Of a stretch of DNA of 12,529 bases, positions 5,959-12,529 are shown piece by piece. Under the pieces are notes generated by a model, which ran no database searches, was not told the origin of the DNA, and saw only the letters and a program-made list of their open reading frames with translations. The position numbers were made by a program, and so were the translations under genes. How positions within the stretch are numbered: the first letter of the stretch is position 1; the number at the start of each line of letters is the position of its first letter. The DNA is from Nitrospinota bacterium (GTDB taxonomy: Bacteria > Nitrospinota > Nitrospinia > Nitrospinales > Nitrospinaceae). The stretch lies in NCBI GenBank assembly GCA_027298165.1, contig JAPUGN010000062.1, positions 1-12,529 of the forward strand, in the 5' to 3' direction.

Positions 5959-6924
5959 TCATTTTCCCGTATACTGGATGAACGTATTCAGGAGTTGCGG
6001 GTCGAATTGTTCGCCAATTTTTTCTTTCATCAGCGTCAGGGCCTGTATCGGGGTCAGTACTTCGTGGTAAGACCGTCGGCTGGTCAGCGCATTGAACACG
6101 TCCATGATTTTGCAGATGCGGGCCGCAGTATTGATTTTTTCCCCCGCGACACCCATCGGGTACCCGGTGCCGTCAAAACTTTCGTGGTGTTCTCCCGCCA
6201 TGAGAAGCACGGTTTCGAAATAGCGTTTCAGATCGTTCAAAGCCTGTCTGCCGAGAGCGGGGTGCCGCCGGATGCTCTGCATGTCTTCATCCGTCAACTC
6301 CTGTTCCTTGAACATCACGTCCTTCGGAATGTATTTTTTCCCGATATCCGCCAGCAGGCCTCCCAGACAGAGCGCTTCCCGGTCTTCCCGGTTCATGTTC
6401 AATTCCCTGCCCAGACACAGGCAGTACAATCCCACGTTCACGCAATGCACATGCGTGGCGTTTTCCTTTAAAGTGATCGAGAATAAATCATGAAACGGAA
6501 GGTTGGCCGGCCCGATGGCCTCCGCCAGCACCTTGGGAATTTCATCCAGTAAATCCAGAAACCGGTCGGAGGCGGGAATCTCCAGATAGTCCTGCAGAAT
6601 GCGGGTGGCGACCGGGACCACCCTTTGGAACACCTCCTTGACCGGTGGCTTGTCCTGTACCAACCCCAACAACAGGTGTTTCAGAATGTTGAACTTGTAA
6701 TATTTGTAAAGATCGGTTTCTTTGATGTAAAAAACTTCGCGGTGCTTTTCCTGAAGGATGGCGTCCAGGCGGGAAAAATCGCCGGGATCGTACTTGGCGA
6801 ACTTGATATATTTCTTGCGATCCCCGAAGCGGACTTCATAGAAAATATCAAAGCCGTCCTTCCACTCTTTTTGGAAGAAGGCGCGCGTAATGGATTTGAA
6901 TTCCGTTTCTTCAGAATCGGTCAT
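5959..6924 (-). CDS. HD-GYP-type domain protein with HD dyad changed to Ala-Asp
   Basis: HD-GYP proteins are metal-dependent phosphodiesterases that degrade cyclic di-GMP or related dinucleotides. This 321-residue protein has an N-terminal domain (about 22-80: IFYEVRFGDRKKYIKFAKYD, then EVFYIKETDLYKYYKF) of the type often placed before HD-GYP, a helical linker, and an HD-GYP domain (about 140-318). In the latter, HCVNVGLYCL supplies H160, RHPALGRQAL supplies H221, GEHHESFDGTGYP (245-257) carries the HH and GYP motifs, and ICKIMDVFNALTSRRSY supplies D275. The expected LLHDIGK reads LLADIGK (191-196): the metal-binding His is Ala192. Activity is therefore doubtful and it may be a receptor or scaffold. 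There is no receiver domain or membrane segment. The start at 6924 follows GGGAAAG. It converges on dcd with a 15-bp gap and diverges from gpmA. Confidence 0.88.
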   Translation of the reverse strand: MTDSEETEFKSITRAFFQKEWKDGFDIFYEVRFGDRKKYIKFAKYDPGDFSRLDAILQEKHREVFYIKETDLYKYYKFNILKHLLLGLVQDKPPVKEVFQRVVPVATRILQDYLEIPASDRFLDLLDEIPKVLAEAIGPANLPFHDLFSITLKENATHVHCVNVGLYCLCLGRELNMNREDREALCLGGLLADIGKKYIPKDVMFKEQELTDEDMQSIRRHPALGRQALNDLKRYFETVLLMAGEHHESFDGTGYPMGVAGEKINTAARICKIMDVFNALTSRRSYHEVLTPIQALTLMKEKIGEQFDPQLLNTFIQYTGK

Positions 6925-7165
6925 AAACTTTCCCAGCAGAGTTCCCAGTCCCTATATAAAAATATTAAACCTTTACGGGCGTTCTGTATACTCAGTATTG
7001 AGCGATGGGTTGCAGACGGTTGCCATCGATGGCGCTGCGGCAATCGGCTTCATTATGGGGTGGCCGTCTTCAACATCGCCTTTTTCCGGGGGATGGGTTA
7101 CAATTCGGGCTTCTTGAGAACCCCCCGCCGCGAGCCGGGGATTTGATTCATGAAGGAACAAGGGT
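6925..7165. other. Divergent promoter region between the HD-GYP gene and gpmA
   Basis: No gene is supported in these 241 bp. An A/T-rich block lies nearest the HD-GYP start (6950-6970). Promoter -10-like hexamers are TATACT (6987-6992) and TACAAT (7099-7104), the latter 62 bp before gpmA; neither has a clear -35 partner. A perfect palindrome GCCATCGATGGC (7022-7033) lies within a larger imperfect hairpin (7017-7046). A C/G-rich stretch at 7122-7140 and the AAGGAA/AGGG ribosome binding site (7153-7163) precede gpmA. A 7-codon frame at 7150-7173 overlaps the gpmA start and is probably chance. Confidence 0.5.
7017..7046. repeat. Inverted repeat with internal 12-bp palindrome
   Basis: CGGTTGCC (7017-7024) pairs with GGCAATCG (7039-7046), with one G-T pair. 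The left arm overlaps the perfect palindrome GCCATCGATGGC (7022-7033). The position midway between divergent genes would suit an operator or an RNA leader hairpin, but no regulator can be named. Confidence 0.35.
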
Positions 7166-7912
7166 ATGTTTAAACTGGTCCTGATGCGGCATGGACAAAG
7201 TCTCTGGAACCTCGAAAATCGTTTCACGGGTTGGACCGATGTCGACCTCACCGATCAGGGTCGCAAAGAAGCGCAGGCCGGAGCGCAGGCGATCCTCGAT
7301 GCCGGGCTGACGTTTGACGTCGCGTACACTTCGGTGCTCAAGCGTGCCATCCGAACGCTGTGGATTACCCTCGACGCGATGGACCTGATGTGGATTCCGG
7401 TATACCGTTCGTGGCAGTTGAACGAAAGACATTACGGCAACTTGCAGGGACTCAACAAAATCGAAACCGCCGAACAGCACGGGGCCGACCAGGTGAAGAT
7501 CTGGCGGCGCAGTTACGATATTCCCCCGCCGCCCCTGCCCGAAGATGACGACCGCCTGCCCCACAACGATCCGCGGTACTCCGAAGTCAACCCGAAAGAG
7601 CTGCCCCGCACCGAATCGCTCAAGGAAACCGTTGCGCGGTTTCTACCCTACTGGTTCGACGAGATTGTGCCCGCCATCAAATCCGGCAGGCAGGTATTTA
7701 TCTGCGCCCACGGCAACAGCCTGCGCGCCCTGGTCATGCACCTCGACGGCATCAGCGAACAGGACATCACCGAACTCAACATCCCCACCGGCATTCCGCT
7801 GGTCTACGAATTGGATCAGGATTTGAAGCCCATCAAGCATTATTATCTAGGCGATCCCGAAGCCGCCAAAAAAGCCGCAGATGCCGTCGCCCAACAGGCC
7901 CAGAGCAAATAA
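7166..7912 (+). CDS. gpmA: 2,3-bisphosphoglycerate-dependent phosphoglycerate mutase GpmA
   Basis: GpmA interconverts 3-phosphoglycerate and 2-phosphoglycerate in glycolysis and gluconeogenesis through a phospho-histidine intermediate. The 248-residue length matches the dimeric bacterial enzymes. Motifs: LVLMRHGQSLWNLENRFTGW (5-24) with the phosphorylated His9 and Arg8, TSVLKRAIRT (55-64) with Arg60, LNERHYGNLQGLNK (85-98) with Glu87, IWRRSYDIPPPPL (112-124), and ICAHGNSLRALVMHL (179-193) with His182. The C-terminal tail is Ala/Lys-rich (DPEAAKKAADAVAQQAQ). AAGGAA, 7 bp before ATG 7166, acts as ribosome binding site. It is a single gene, divergent from the HD-GYP gene and convergent with recN. 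It looks fully functional. Confidence 0.97.
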   Translation: MFKLVLMRHGQSLWNLENRFTGWTDVDLTDQGRKEAQAGAQAILDAGLTFDVAYTSVLKRAIRTLWITLDAMDLMWIPVYRSWQLNERHYGNLQGLNKIETAEQHGADQVKIWRRSYDIPPPPLPEDDDRLPHNDPRYSEVNPKELPRTESLKETVARFLPYWFDEIVPAIKSGRQVFICAHGNSLRALVMHLDGISEQDITELNIPTGIPLVYELDQDLKPIKHYYLGDPEAAKKAADAVAQQAQSK

Positions 7913-7944
7913 ATTTTTAAATTTTAATAAGGTAAGGTAGGGGA
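7911..7944. terminator. A/T-rich gap between convergent gpmA and recN, possible shared terminator
   Basis: AAATTT-TT-AAATTT (7911-7924) can fold into a weak A/T-only hairpin rich in T on both strands, directly after the gpmA stop and 20 bp beyond the recN stop. No G/C stem is present, so this is only a weak candidate. Confidence 0.25.
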
Positions 7945-9636
7945 TTACTTGATCATTTCGCGGGCGTGCTTGAGCGTGGTCTCGGTAATGGTTTGGCCGC
8001 CGGACATGCGGGCAATTTCCTCCACGCGGTGTTCGTAGTCCATCTCGATGATGGTGGAGCGGGTGCGCTGTCCGGAGACCGTTTTGTGCACCCGGTAATG
8101 CGAGTCCGCCATGCCGGCGATTTGCGGCAGGTGGGTGATGCAGAGAATCTGTTTCTGCTCTGAAATTTTTTTCAGCTTGACGCCGACCTTCTCCGCCACC
8201 CCGCCGCTGATACCGCTGTCCACTTCGTCGAACACCATGACCGGCACCGGGTCCTGGTCGTTCAAAATGGATTTCAGCGCCAGCATCACCCGGGAAATTT
8301 CACCGCCGGAGGCGATCTTCACCAGCGGCCGCAACTCTTCTCCCGGATTCGGCGAAAACAGAAATTCGATTTCGCCGATGCCGTTGGCGTGGGTCTGCGT
8401 CTTTTTATTTTTATAGGTGGTGAATCCCTCGGCGTCCGTTTCGTACGCAAAGCGAAAGCCGAACTGCACATGCTTCATGCTCAAATCCTTCAGTTCTTTT
8501 TCCACCGCCTTTTTGAGTTTCTCCGCCGCCTGTTCCCGTTGCTTCGCCAGCTCGACGGCGAGTCCGGCCAACGCTTTCTGCTGCGTTTTGATTTCCTCTT
8601 TTAACGCATCGAGGGATTCCTCGCCCATGGAGAGCGTTTCCAGTTCGCTACCAATGGTTTCCCGGTATTCGAGGATGGTCGCGATGTCGTTGCCGTACTT
8701 GCGTTTCAGTCCGTTGATTTCCGCCAGACGGTCTTCGATTTCCTCGAGGCGCGCCGGGTTGAACTCGATCGTCTTTTGATAATCCCGCAACTCCTCGACC
8801 AGCTCCTGCGCTTCCAGGTAGGCGGTTTGCCCGCGCTGGGCCTGGATTTCCAGGACCGGGTCGATTTCCGGCAGGCCCTGCAGTTCGCGGTTTACCCGCC
8901 CCAGCAACTCCAACGCCGACCCCTCGGCATCCGCCAAGGTGTCCAACGCGTTCTGCACGGACTGGTGGAGTTTTTCGGCGTGATTGAGTTTGTTTTTTTC
9001 GTTTTTCAGATCGTCGTCTTCGCCGACGGACAGACCGGCCTTATCAATTTCACCGATCTGGAAATTGAGCAGGTCCTGCCGTTGCAGCCGCTCGCCCTGA
9101 TTGGTCTGAATCTGCTTCAGCGTCTGCAGGGTTTTCTGGTATGCGGCGTAGTGTTTCTGAAACTCGGCGCGGTCCGTCATCAGTCCGCCGTAATGATCGA
9201 GAAGGTCCACGTGCGTTTCCGGGTGGACCAGGGACTGGTGGTCATGCTGGCCGTGGATGTCGATCAGCCGGTTGCCGATGGCGGACAGGGCGGCGACGGT
9301 GAGGTTGCTGTTGTTGAGGTAGGCCCGGTTTTTGTCGCTGTTGGAGATGATGCGCTTGATGATCACTTCGCCGTTGTCAACGTCAATGCCGAGATCGGCG
9401 ATCATCGCCAGCGTGGTGGAATCGTGGAGGATGAAGCAGGCCTCGACCGTGGCGGTGGAGGCGCCGGAGCGGATGGTGTCGGTATCGGCGCGGCCTCCCA
9501 GAATCAGGTTGAGCGCGTCGATGATGATCGATTTCCCCGCGCCGGTTTCACCGGTCAATACGTTGAGGCCGGAATGAAACTCGATAGCGAGGTTTTCAAT
9601 GATGGCGAAGTTGGTGATCCGGATTTCCTGAAGCAT
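7945..9636 (-). CDS. recN: DNA repair protein RecN
   Basis: RecN is an SMC-like ATPase that acts early in RecA-dependent repair of double-strand breaks. This copy has 563 residues (E. coli: 553). The N-terminal head has IRITNFAIIENLAIEF and Walker A GETGAGKS (29-36), followed by ALNLILGGRAD and DIHGQHDHQSL. A long central coiled coil (about 150-390) carries many Gln, Glu, Leu and Lys. The C-terminal head has the ABC signature SGGEISRVMLALKS (443-456), Walker B VMVFDEVDSGISGG (466-479) and ITHLPQIAGMADSHY. The start ATG (9634-9636) has GAGG 4 bp upstream, overlapping the stop of the TPR gene, which ends only 6 bp away; the two are probably co-transcribed. No LexA-type box was recognised nearby. 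In many genomes recN lies near tlyA, as it does here about 2.6 kb away, although inverted. Confidence 0.97.
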   Translation of the reverse strand: MLQEIRITNFAIIENLAIEFHSGLNVLTGETGAGKSIIIDALNLILGGRADTDTIRSGASTATVEACFILHDSTTLAMIADLGIDVDNGEVIIKRIISNSDKNRAYLNNSNLTVAALSAIGNRLIDIHGQHDHQSLVHPETHVDLLDHYGGLMTDRAEFQKHYAAYQKTLQTLKQIQTNQGERLQRQDLLNFQIGEIDKAGLSVGEDDDLKNEKNKLNHAEKLHQSVQNALDTLADAEGSALELLGRVNRELQGLPEIDPVLEIQAQRGQTAYLEAQELVEELRDYQKTIEFNPARLEEIEDRLAEINGLKRKYGNDIATILEYRETIGSELETLSMGEESLDALKEEIKTQQKALAGLAVELAKQREQAAEKLKKAVEKELKDLSMKHVQFGFRFAYETDAEGFTTYKNKKTQTHANGIGEIEFLFSPNPGEELRPLVKIASGGEISRVMLALKSILNDQDPVPVMVFDEVDSGISGGVAEKVGVKLKKISEQKQILCITHLPQIAGMADSHYRVHKTVSGQRTRSTIIEMDYEHRVEEIARMSGGQTITETTLKHAREMIK

Positions 9637-9642
9637 GGGGCC

Positions 9643-10422
9643 TCAGTGAATGTTGCGTTCGATGGCTTGCATCAAGCCTTGAAATTCCACAGTGCGGGTT
9701 TGGCTGTCGGGATCGTCATCGTTCAACAGCGACGCCCTATCCATGGCCTGTTGCAGTTCGGACCGCGCCTTGAGGTATTGATTATTTTTGAAATAAGACT
9801 CGGCCAGGAAAAAATGGTTCTCCCAGTAAGCTGGACCGTGAGACACCGCCTGCAACAGATGGTCGATGGATTTATGAATGTCTCCACCGAGGATCCAGGG
9901 CAGTTTGAAATAGTAACGGCCCAAAGCGCGATGTGGACCGCCGCGGTCGAGCGCCGGGTTGATTTGGGCGGCGACCTCCATATTTTTACGAAACGGCTCG
10001 ATGATCTGGAGGCTCCCCCACATGCCGCGCATTTCCCCGAGGCGGCCGATACACAGCCCCTTGAAAAAGTAGGCAACCCCTGCTTGGGAATCGCGCAGAA
10101 TGGCTCTCTGCGAATGATCGATACAGGATTTCAGATATTGCGCCTGCCGGTCGGGAAGCATCCGGGCCAGCTGATAATGAATATTTGCTATTTCGCAATG
10201 ATCTCCTATGGCCGGCGATGCAGAACCCAGAAGCTCATTTTTCAAATCCCCTTCCCGCTGTTGCAAAGAATCCACCACTTGTTCTCCCGCATACAAGTTG
10301 CAGGACGGGGACGCATGGACGTTTTCCATCGCCGTGGCGGGTCCGGCCACGGCCAGGACCAGCATCGCCGCGCCGGCCATCCCTGAGAGTCTGCGTCCAA
10401 AATTTGGAGTCGTACCGTTCAT
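9643..10422 (-). CDS. Secreted TPR protein resembling the TRAP-transporter TatT family
   Basis: The 259-residue protein has an N-terminal signal peptide: RR at 10-11, a hydrophobic stretch MAGAAMLVLAVAG (15-27) and an ATA cleavage site after about residue 31. The rest is helical. Residues about 75-250 show tetratricopeptide-like spacing, including AYFFKGLCIGRLGEMRG, a PHRALGRYYFKLPWILGGD segment and FFLAESYFKNNQYLKARSEL. The alignment of an R-ALG-YY-K-PW-GGD block before two TPR-like repeats resembles periplasmic TatT proteins, which accompany TRAP transporters. No transporter gene is near. It lies 6 bp upstream of recN in the same direction and 85 bp from the divergent mlaC. The periplasmic location is a good prediction; the TatT-like label is a recollected motif match and could instead be a generic TPR lipoprotein-like protein. 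A Cys at 41 follows the signal but is not in a lipobox. Confidence 0.72.
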   Translation of the reverse strand: MNGTTPNFGRRLSGMAGAAMLVLAVAGPATAMENVHASPSCNLYAGEQVVDSLQQREGDLKNELLGSASPAIGDHCEIANIHYQLARMLPDRQAQYLKSCIDHSQRAILRDSQAGVAYFFKGLCIGRLGEMRGMWGSLQIIEPFRKNMEVAAQINPALDRGGPHRALGRYYFKLPWILGGDIHKSIDHLLQAVSHGPAYWENHFFLAESYFKNNQYLKARSELQQAMDRASLLNDDDPDSQTRTVEFQGLMQAIERNIH

Positions 10423-10442
10423 GATTTACGTTATACTGAGGC

Positions 10443-10476
10443 TTTTAACCCCTGCTTTGGGGTAAAACCCGGTTTT
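10443..10476. repeat. Overlapping palindromes in the TPR gene / mlaC divergent spacer
   Basis: TTTTA-A-CCCC (10443-10452) pairs with GGGGTAAAA (10459-10467), a 9-bp stem with one bulged A and a 6-base loop. Its right arm overlaps a second palindrome, AAAACC-C-GGTTTT (10464-10476), so the two cannot form together. The 85-bp spacer also holds TATACT (10432-10437), which reads as a -10-like hexamer toward mlaC, and TATAAC on the other strand. An operator or a transcription-stop structure is possible. Confidence 0.4.
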
Positions 10477-10507
10477 CGCCAATGCGTCAATGTATCATAA
10501 TTAAGTC

Positions 10508-11122
10508 ATGAAAATTTCTAAAATCTTACAGTTTCTGGCGGTTTTCACGCTGATGGGGTTGGCCGGGCCGGTTCCGGATTCCGCCCTTGCGGACAATCCG
10601 CAAGCCGCCGTGCAACAGCTGATCCAGTCGATCCAAAAGATGCATCCCGAGAAATCCCTGACGGCGGAGCAACGGCAGGCCAACGAAAAGATTTCCCGCC
10701 GGGCGGTGGCGTATATGAACGTCCGGCAGGTCAGCGAAAAAACGCTCGGAAAGCATTGGAAACAGCGTAGCAAGGAGGAGCAGGATCGGTTCGTGCAAAT
10801 TCTGGAAGACCTGTTCCGGTATGTCGCCTTTCCCAATTCCTCCAAATTCTTCGGGGCCATGGACCTCACCTATGCCCCCACACGGATGGACGGCAAGCGG
10901 GCCAAGGTGCTGCTCACCGTACTGCATTCCGATGAAGGGGAAGTCGGGCTCGAGTTTGTGCTGGAGCAGGATTCCAGGCGCTGGCGGGTGGTGGACGTGG
11001 TGCTCGACGGGGTGAGCATGCGCAACAACCTGCGCACCCAGTTCAACAAAGTGCTCAAGCAACACGATTATCCCGAACTGTTGCGCCGCCTGGCAAAGAA
11101 ACTTAAGTCGGCGCGGCATTGA
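10508..11122 (+). CDS. mlaC: MlaC-family periplasmic phospholipid-binding protein (Ttg2D/toluene tolerance family)
   Basis: MlaC shuttles phospholipid between outer- and inner-membrane complexes to maintain outer-membrane asymmetry. The 204-residue protein has a signal peptide (KISKILQFLAVFTLMGLAG, cleavage after ALA at about residue 28). The mature part shows the family pattern: AAVQQLIQSIQKM, YMNVRQVSEKTLGKHWKQRS (69-88), EEQDRFVQILEDLFRYVAF (90-108), RRWRVVDVVLDGVSMRNNLR (158-177) and TQFNKVLKQHDYPELLRRL. The length is typical. The start ATG 10508 has only a weak TAAG upstream. No mlaD, mlaE, mlaF or mlaA is seen in the window, so this is an isolated copy. rimO follows 82 bp downstream. 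The family is secure, but whether it serves a Mla, hopanoid or other lipid system is not shown. Confidence 0.9.
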   Translation: MKISKILQFLAVFTLMGLAGPVPDSALADNPQAAVQQLIQSIQKMHPEKSLTAEQRQANEKISRRAVAYMNVRQVSEKTLGKHWKQRSKEEQDRFVQILEDLFRYVAFPNSSKFFGAMDLTYAPTRMDGKRAKVLLTVLHSDEGEVGLEFVLEQDSRRWRVVDVVLDGVSMRNNLRTQFNKVLKQHDYPELLRRLAKKLKSARH

Positions 11123-11204
11123 AGTCCCGCTCTCCGTAACCTAATATTTCCCTATTCCAACCTGCATGTTGTATGATGCCGGAATCACTCTCACTTAAGA
11201 TTTC

Positions 11205-12529
11205 ATGAACAGGACGCCCAAAAAAATAGGCATGGTCAGCCTCGGCTGCCCGAAGAATCTGGTGGACTCCGAAGCCGTGTTGGGCGATCTCGGCGCGTCC
11301 GGCTATGAGATCACGCCGGATGAATCCGAGGCCGATGTCATCATCGTCAACACCTGCGGCTTTCTGCAATCGGCGGTCAAGGAATCGATCGACACCATTT
11401 TGGAAATGGCCGGACACAAAACCAGCGGCCGGTGCCAGCAGTTGATCGTCACCGGATGCCTGGCCGAGCGCCATCCCGAAGAACTGCTCAAAGAGATTCC
11501 GGAAATCGACCACCTGCTCGGCACCAAACAGTATCCCCTGTTGAAACATCTGTTGAACGGATCGTCCCGCAACTCCCAACGCAACCACGTGCATGAGCCC
11601 GCGCAGTATTTCGAAGATTACGGCGCACGGGCGGTGACCACTCCGTTTTATTCCGCGTATGTCAAAATTGCGGAAGGATGCTCCAACAAATGCGCGTTCT
11701 GCATCATCCCGAAACTGCGCGGACCGATTCAGAGCCGTCCGGCGGATTCCATACTCGCCGAAGTGCGGCAACTGGCGGCGCGTGGCGTTAGGGAGATCAA
11801 CCTTGTGTCGCAGGACACCACACTCTACGGCTACGACCTCGGCGTGAAACGCGGTCTCATCAATTTACTGGAAGCGATGGCGGAAGTTGAAGGCGTCGAC
11901 TGGTTGCGCTTGTTCTACAACTACCCGACAGTGTTGACCACGGAGTTGATGGACGCCGTACAGCGCATCGACTCAGTATGCAAATACATCGACGTGCCGC
12001 TTCAGCATACGCACGATTTCATGCTGAAGCACATGAAGCGCCAGGAGTCGGAGAAAGGGGTTCGCGAGATGATCGACCAGTTACGCACACGCATCCCCGG
12101 TGTGGCTCTGCGCACCACCTTTATCACCGGTTTTCCCGGCGAGACGGACGAACACTTTCAGCACCTGTTCGATTTCGTGAACGAGGTCGAGTTCGACCAC
12201 CTCGGCGTGTTCGCGTATTCCGACGAGCCGGGCACCACGGCGTTCGATTATGACGGCAAGGTCGACCCGGCGGTGGGCGAAGCGAGGCGCGATCAATTAA
12301 TGTCTGCGCAAAGGGATATTGTTCACCGCAATAACAGGGCGCGCATCGGCCAGACCCATCCGGCGCTGGTGGAGGGGTTGGACGACGACGGTCTGCTCAT
12401 GCTGGGCCGCCTGCCGTTTCAGGGTCCGGACATCGACGGGCAGGTCATCCTCGAACAGTGCGAGGCCGAGCCGGGCGACATCGTACCCGTCCGCATCACT
12501 GGCGCGCTGGATTACGATCTGGTCGCCAC
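11205..12529 (+). CDS. rimO: Ribosomal protein S12 methylthiotransferase RimO, 3' end cut off by window edge
   Basis: RimO is a radical-SAM enzyme with two 4Fe-4S clusters that adds a methylthio group to the conserved Asp of ribosomal protein S12. The frame from ATG 11205 is open to the window end (441 codons plus two bases), so only a few C-terminal residues are missing. The N-terminal UPF0004 domain has VSLGCPKNLVDSE (Cys15), VNTCGF (Cys51) and VTGCLAERHPEEL (Cys85). The radical-SAM motif is EGCSNKCAFCIIPKLRG with Cys159, Cys163 and Cys166. SRPADSILAE, VSQDTTLYGYDL, LRLFYNYP, IDVPLQHTHDFMLKHMKR, RTTFITGFPGETDEHF and GVFAYSDEPGT are RimO-type rather than MiaB-type. A C-terminal TRAM domain (about 375-441) ends in GALDYDLVA. 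A TATGAT hexamer (11172-11177) may be its -10, and the ribosome binding site is weak. RimO modifies a ribosomal protein while TlyA, upstream, modifies rRNA. Confidence 0.96.
   Translation, partial: MNRTPKKIGMVSLGCPKNLVDSEAVLGDLGASGYEITPDESEADVIIVNTCGFLQSAVKESIDTILEMAGHKTSGRCQQLIVTGCLAERHPEELLKEIPEIDHLLGTKQYPLLKHLLNGSSRNSQRNHVHEPAQYFEDYGARAVTTPFYSAYVKIAEGCSNKCAFCIIPKLRGPIQSRPADSILAEVRQLAARGVREINLVSQDTTLYGYDLGVKRGLINLLEAMAEVEGVDWLRLFYNYPTVLTTELMDAVQRIDSVCKYIDVPLQHTHDFMLKHMKRQESEKGVREMIDQLRTRIPGVALRTTFITGFPGETDEHFQHLFDFVNEVEFDHLGVFAYSDEPGTTAFDYDGKVDPAVGEARRDQLMSAQRDIVHRNNRARIGQTHPALVEGLDDDGLLMLGRLPFQGPDIDGQVILEQCEAEPGDIVPVRITGALDYDLVA

Noticed and set aside
7150..7173. A 7-codon frame (MKEQGYV) overlapping the gpmA start
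   Set aside because: It is too short to judge, its bases serve as the gpmA ribosome binding site, and chance explains it.
8776..10386. A 536-codon open frame on the + strand opposite recN and the TPR gene
   Set aside because: It is antisense to two well-supported genes, is rich in repeated Val, Gln, Gly and Asp without domain motifs, and has no ribosome binding site. High G+C codon bias explains such shadows.
1..12529. CRISPR arrays, tRNA or rRNA genes, transposons, toxin-antitoxin or phage defence genes
   Set aside because: I looked on both strands for direct repeats with spacers, tRNA-like folds and mobile-element motifs and saw none; nearly all sequence is accounted for by housekeeping genes.

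Overview
The window is ordinary bacterial chromosome, roughly 57-58% G+C by eye and densely coded. It carries 13 protein genes and no RNA gene, insertion sequence, phage gene or CRISPR array that I can see. The gene set includes a sigma-54 activator, HDOD and HD-GYP signalling proteins, a periplasmic MlaC, a TatT-like TPR protein, and 2,3-BPG-dependent GpmA with RimO. This suggests a diderm (Gram-negative) bacterium of the Deltaproteobacteria/Nitrospinota/Nitrospirota type. A Nitrospinota relative is my best guess, but the sequence alone does not prove it.

Layout. Positions 2-895 are the 3' part of a sigma-54-dependent transcriptional activator (AAA+ and Fis helix-turn-helix), followed at 954-1808 by an HDOD-domain protein. 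A 230-bp spacer (1809-2038) holds hairpins and what looks like a dispersed intergenic repeat. Next is a tight forward run: folD (2042-2899), xseA (2952-4322), xseB (4340-4591), tlyA (4578-5374) and dcd (5371-5943). It covers one-carbon metabolism, exonuclease VII, rRNA 2'-O-methylation and dCTP deamination. A reverse-strand HD-GYP protein (5959-6924) converges on dcd and diverges from gpmA (7166-7912). gpmA converges on recN (7945-9636, reverse). recN lies 6 bp behind a secreted TPR protein gene (9643-10422, reverse). Divergent from that gene are mlaC (10508-11122) and rimO (11205 to the window end, lacking only its last few codons).

The run folD-xseA-xseB-tlyA, with recN nearby, resembles the cluster known from many bacteria (folD-xseA-xseB-ispA-dxs-tlyA-recN). 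Here ispA and dxs are absent between xseB and tlyA, and tlyA overlaps xseB directly.

The main oddity is tlyA. Its start codon, ribosome binding site and first 16 codons are in one frame and the rest is in the -1 frame. The two are joined at a run of nine A residues (4619-4627). Joined there, they give a normal TlyA of 265 residues. Programmed -1 frameshifting, RNA polymerase slippage, a real mutation and a homopolymer sequencing error all fit. A second oddity is the HD-GYP protein, in which the His of the HD dyad is Ala, while the HDOD protein at 954-1808 keeps a full set of HD-type metal-ligand positions. I found no convincing new multi-gene system; most of the window is housekeeping.
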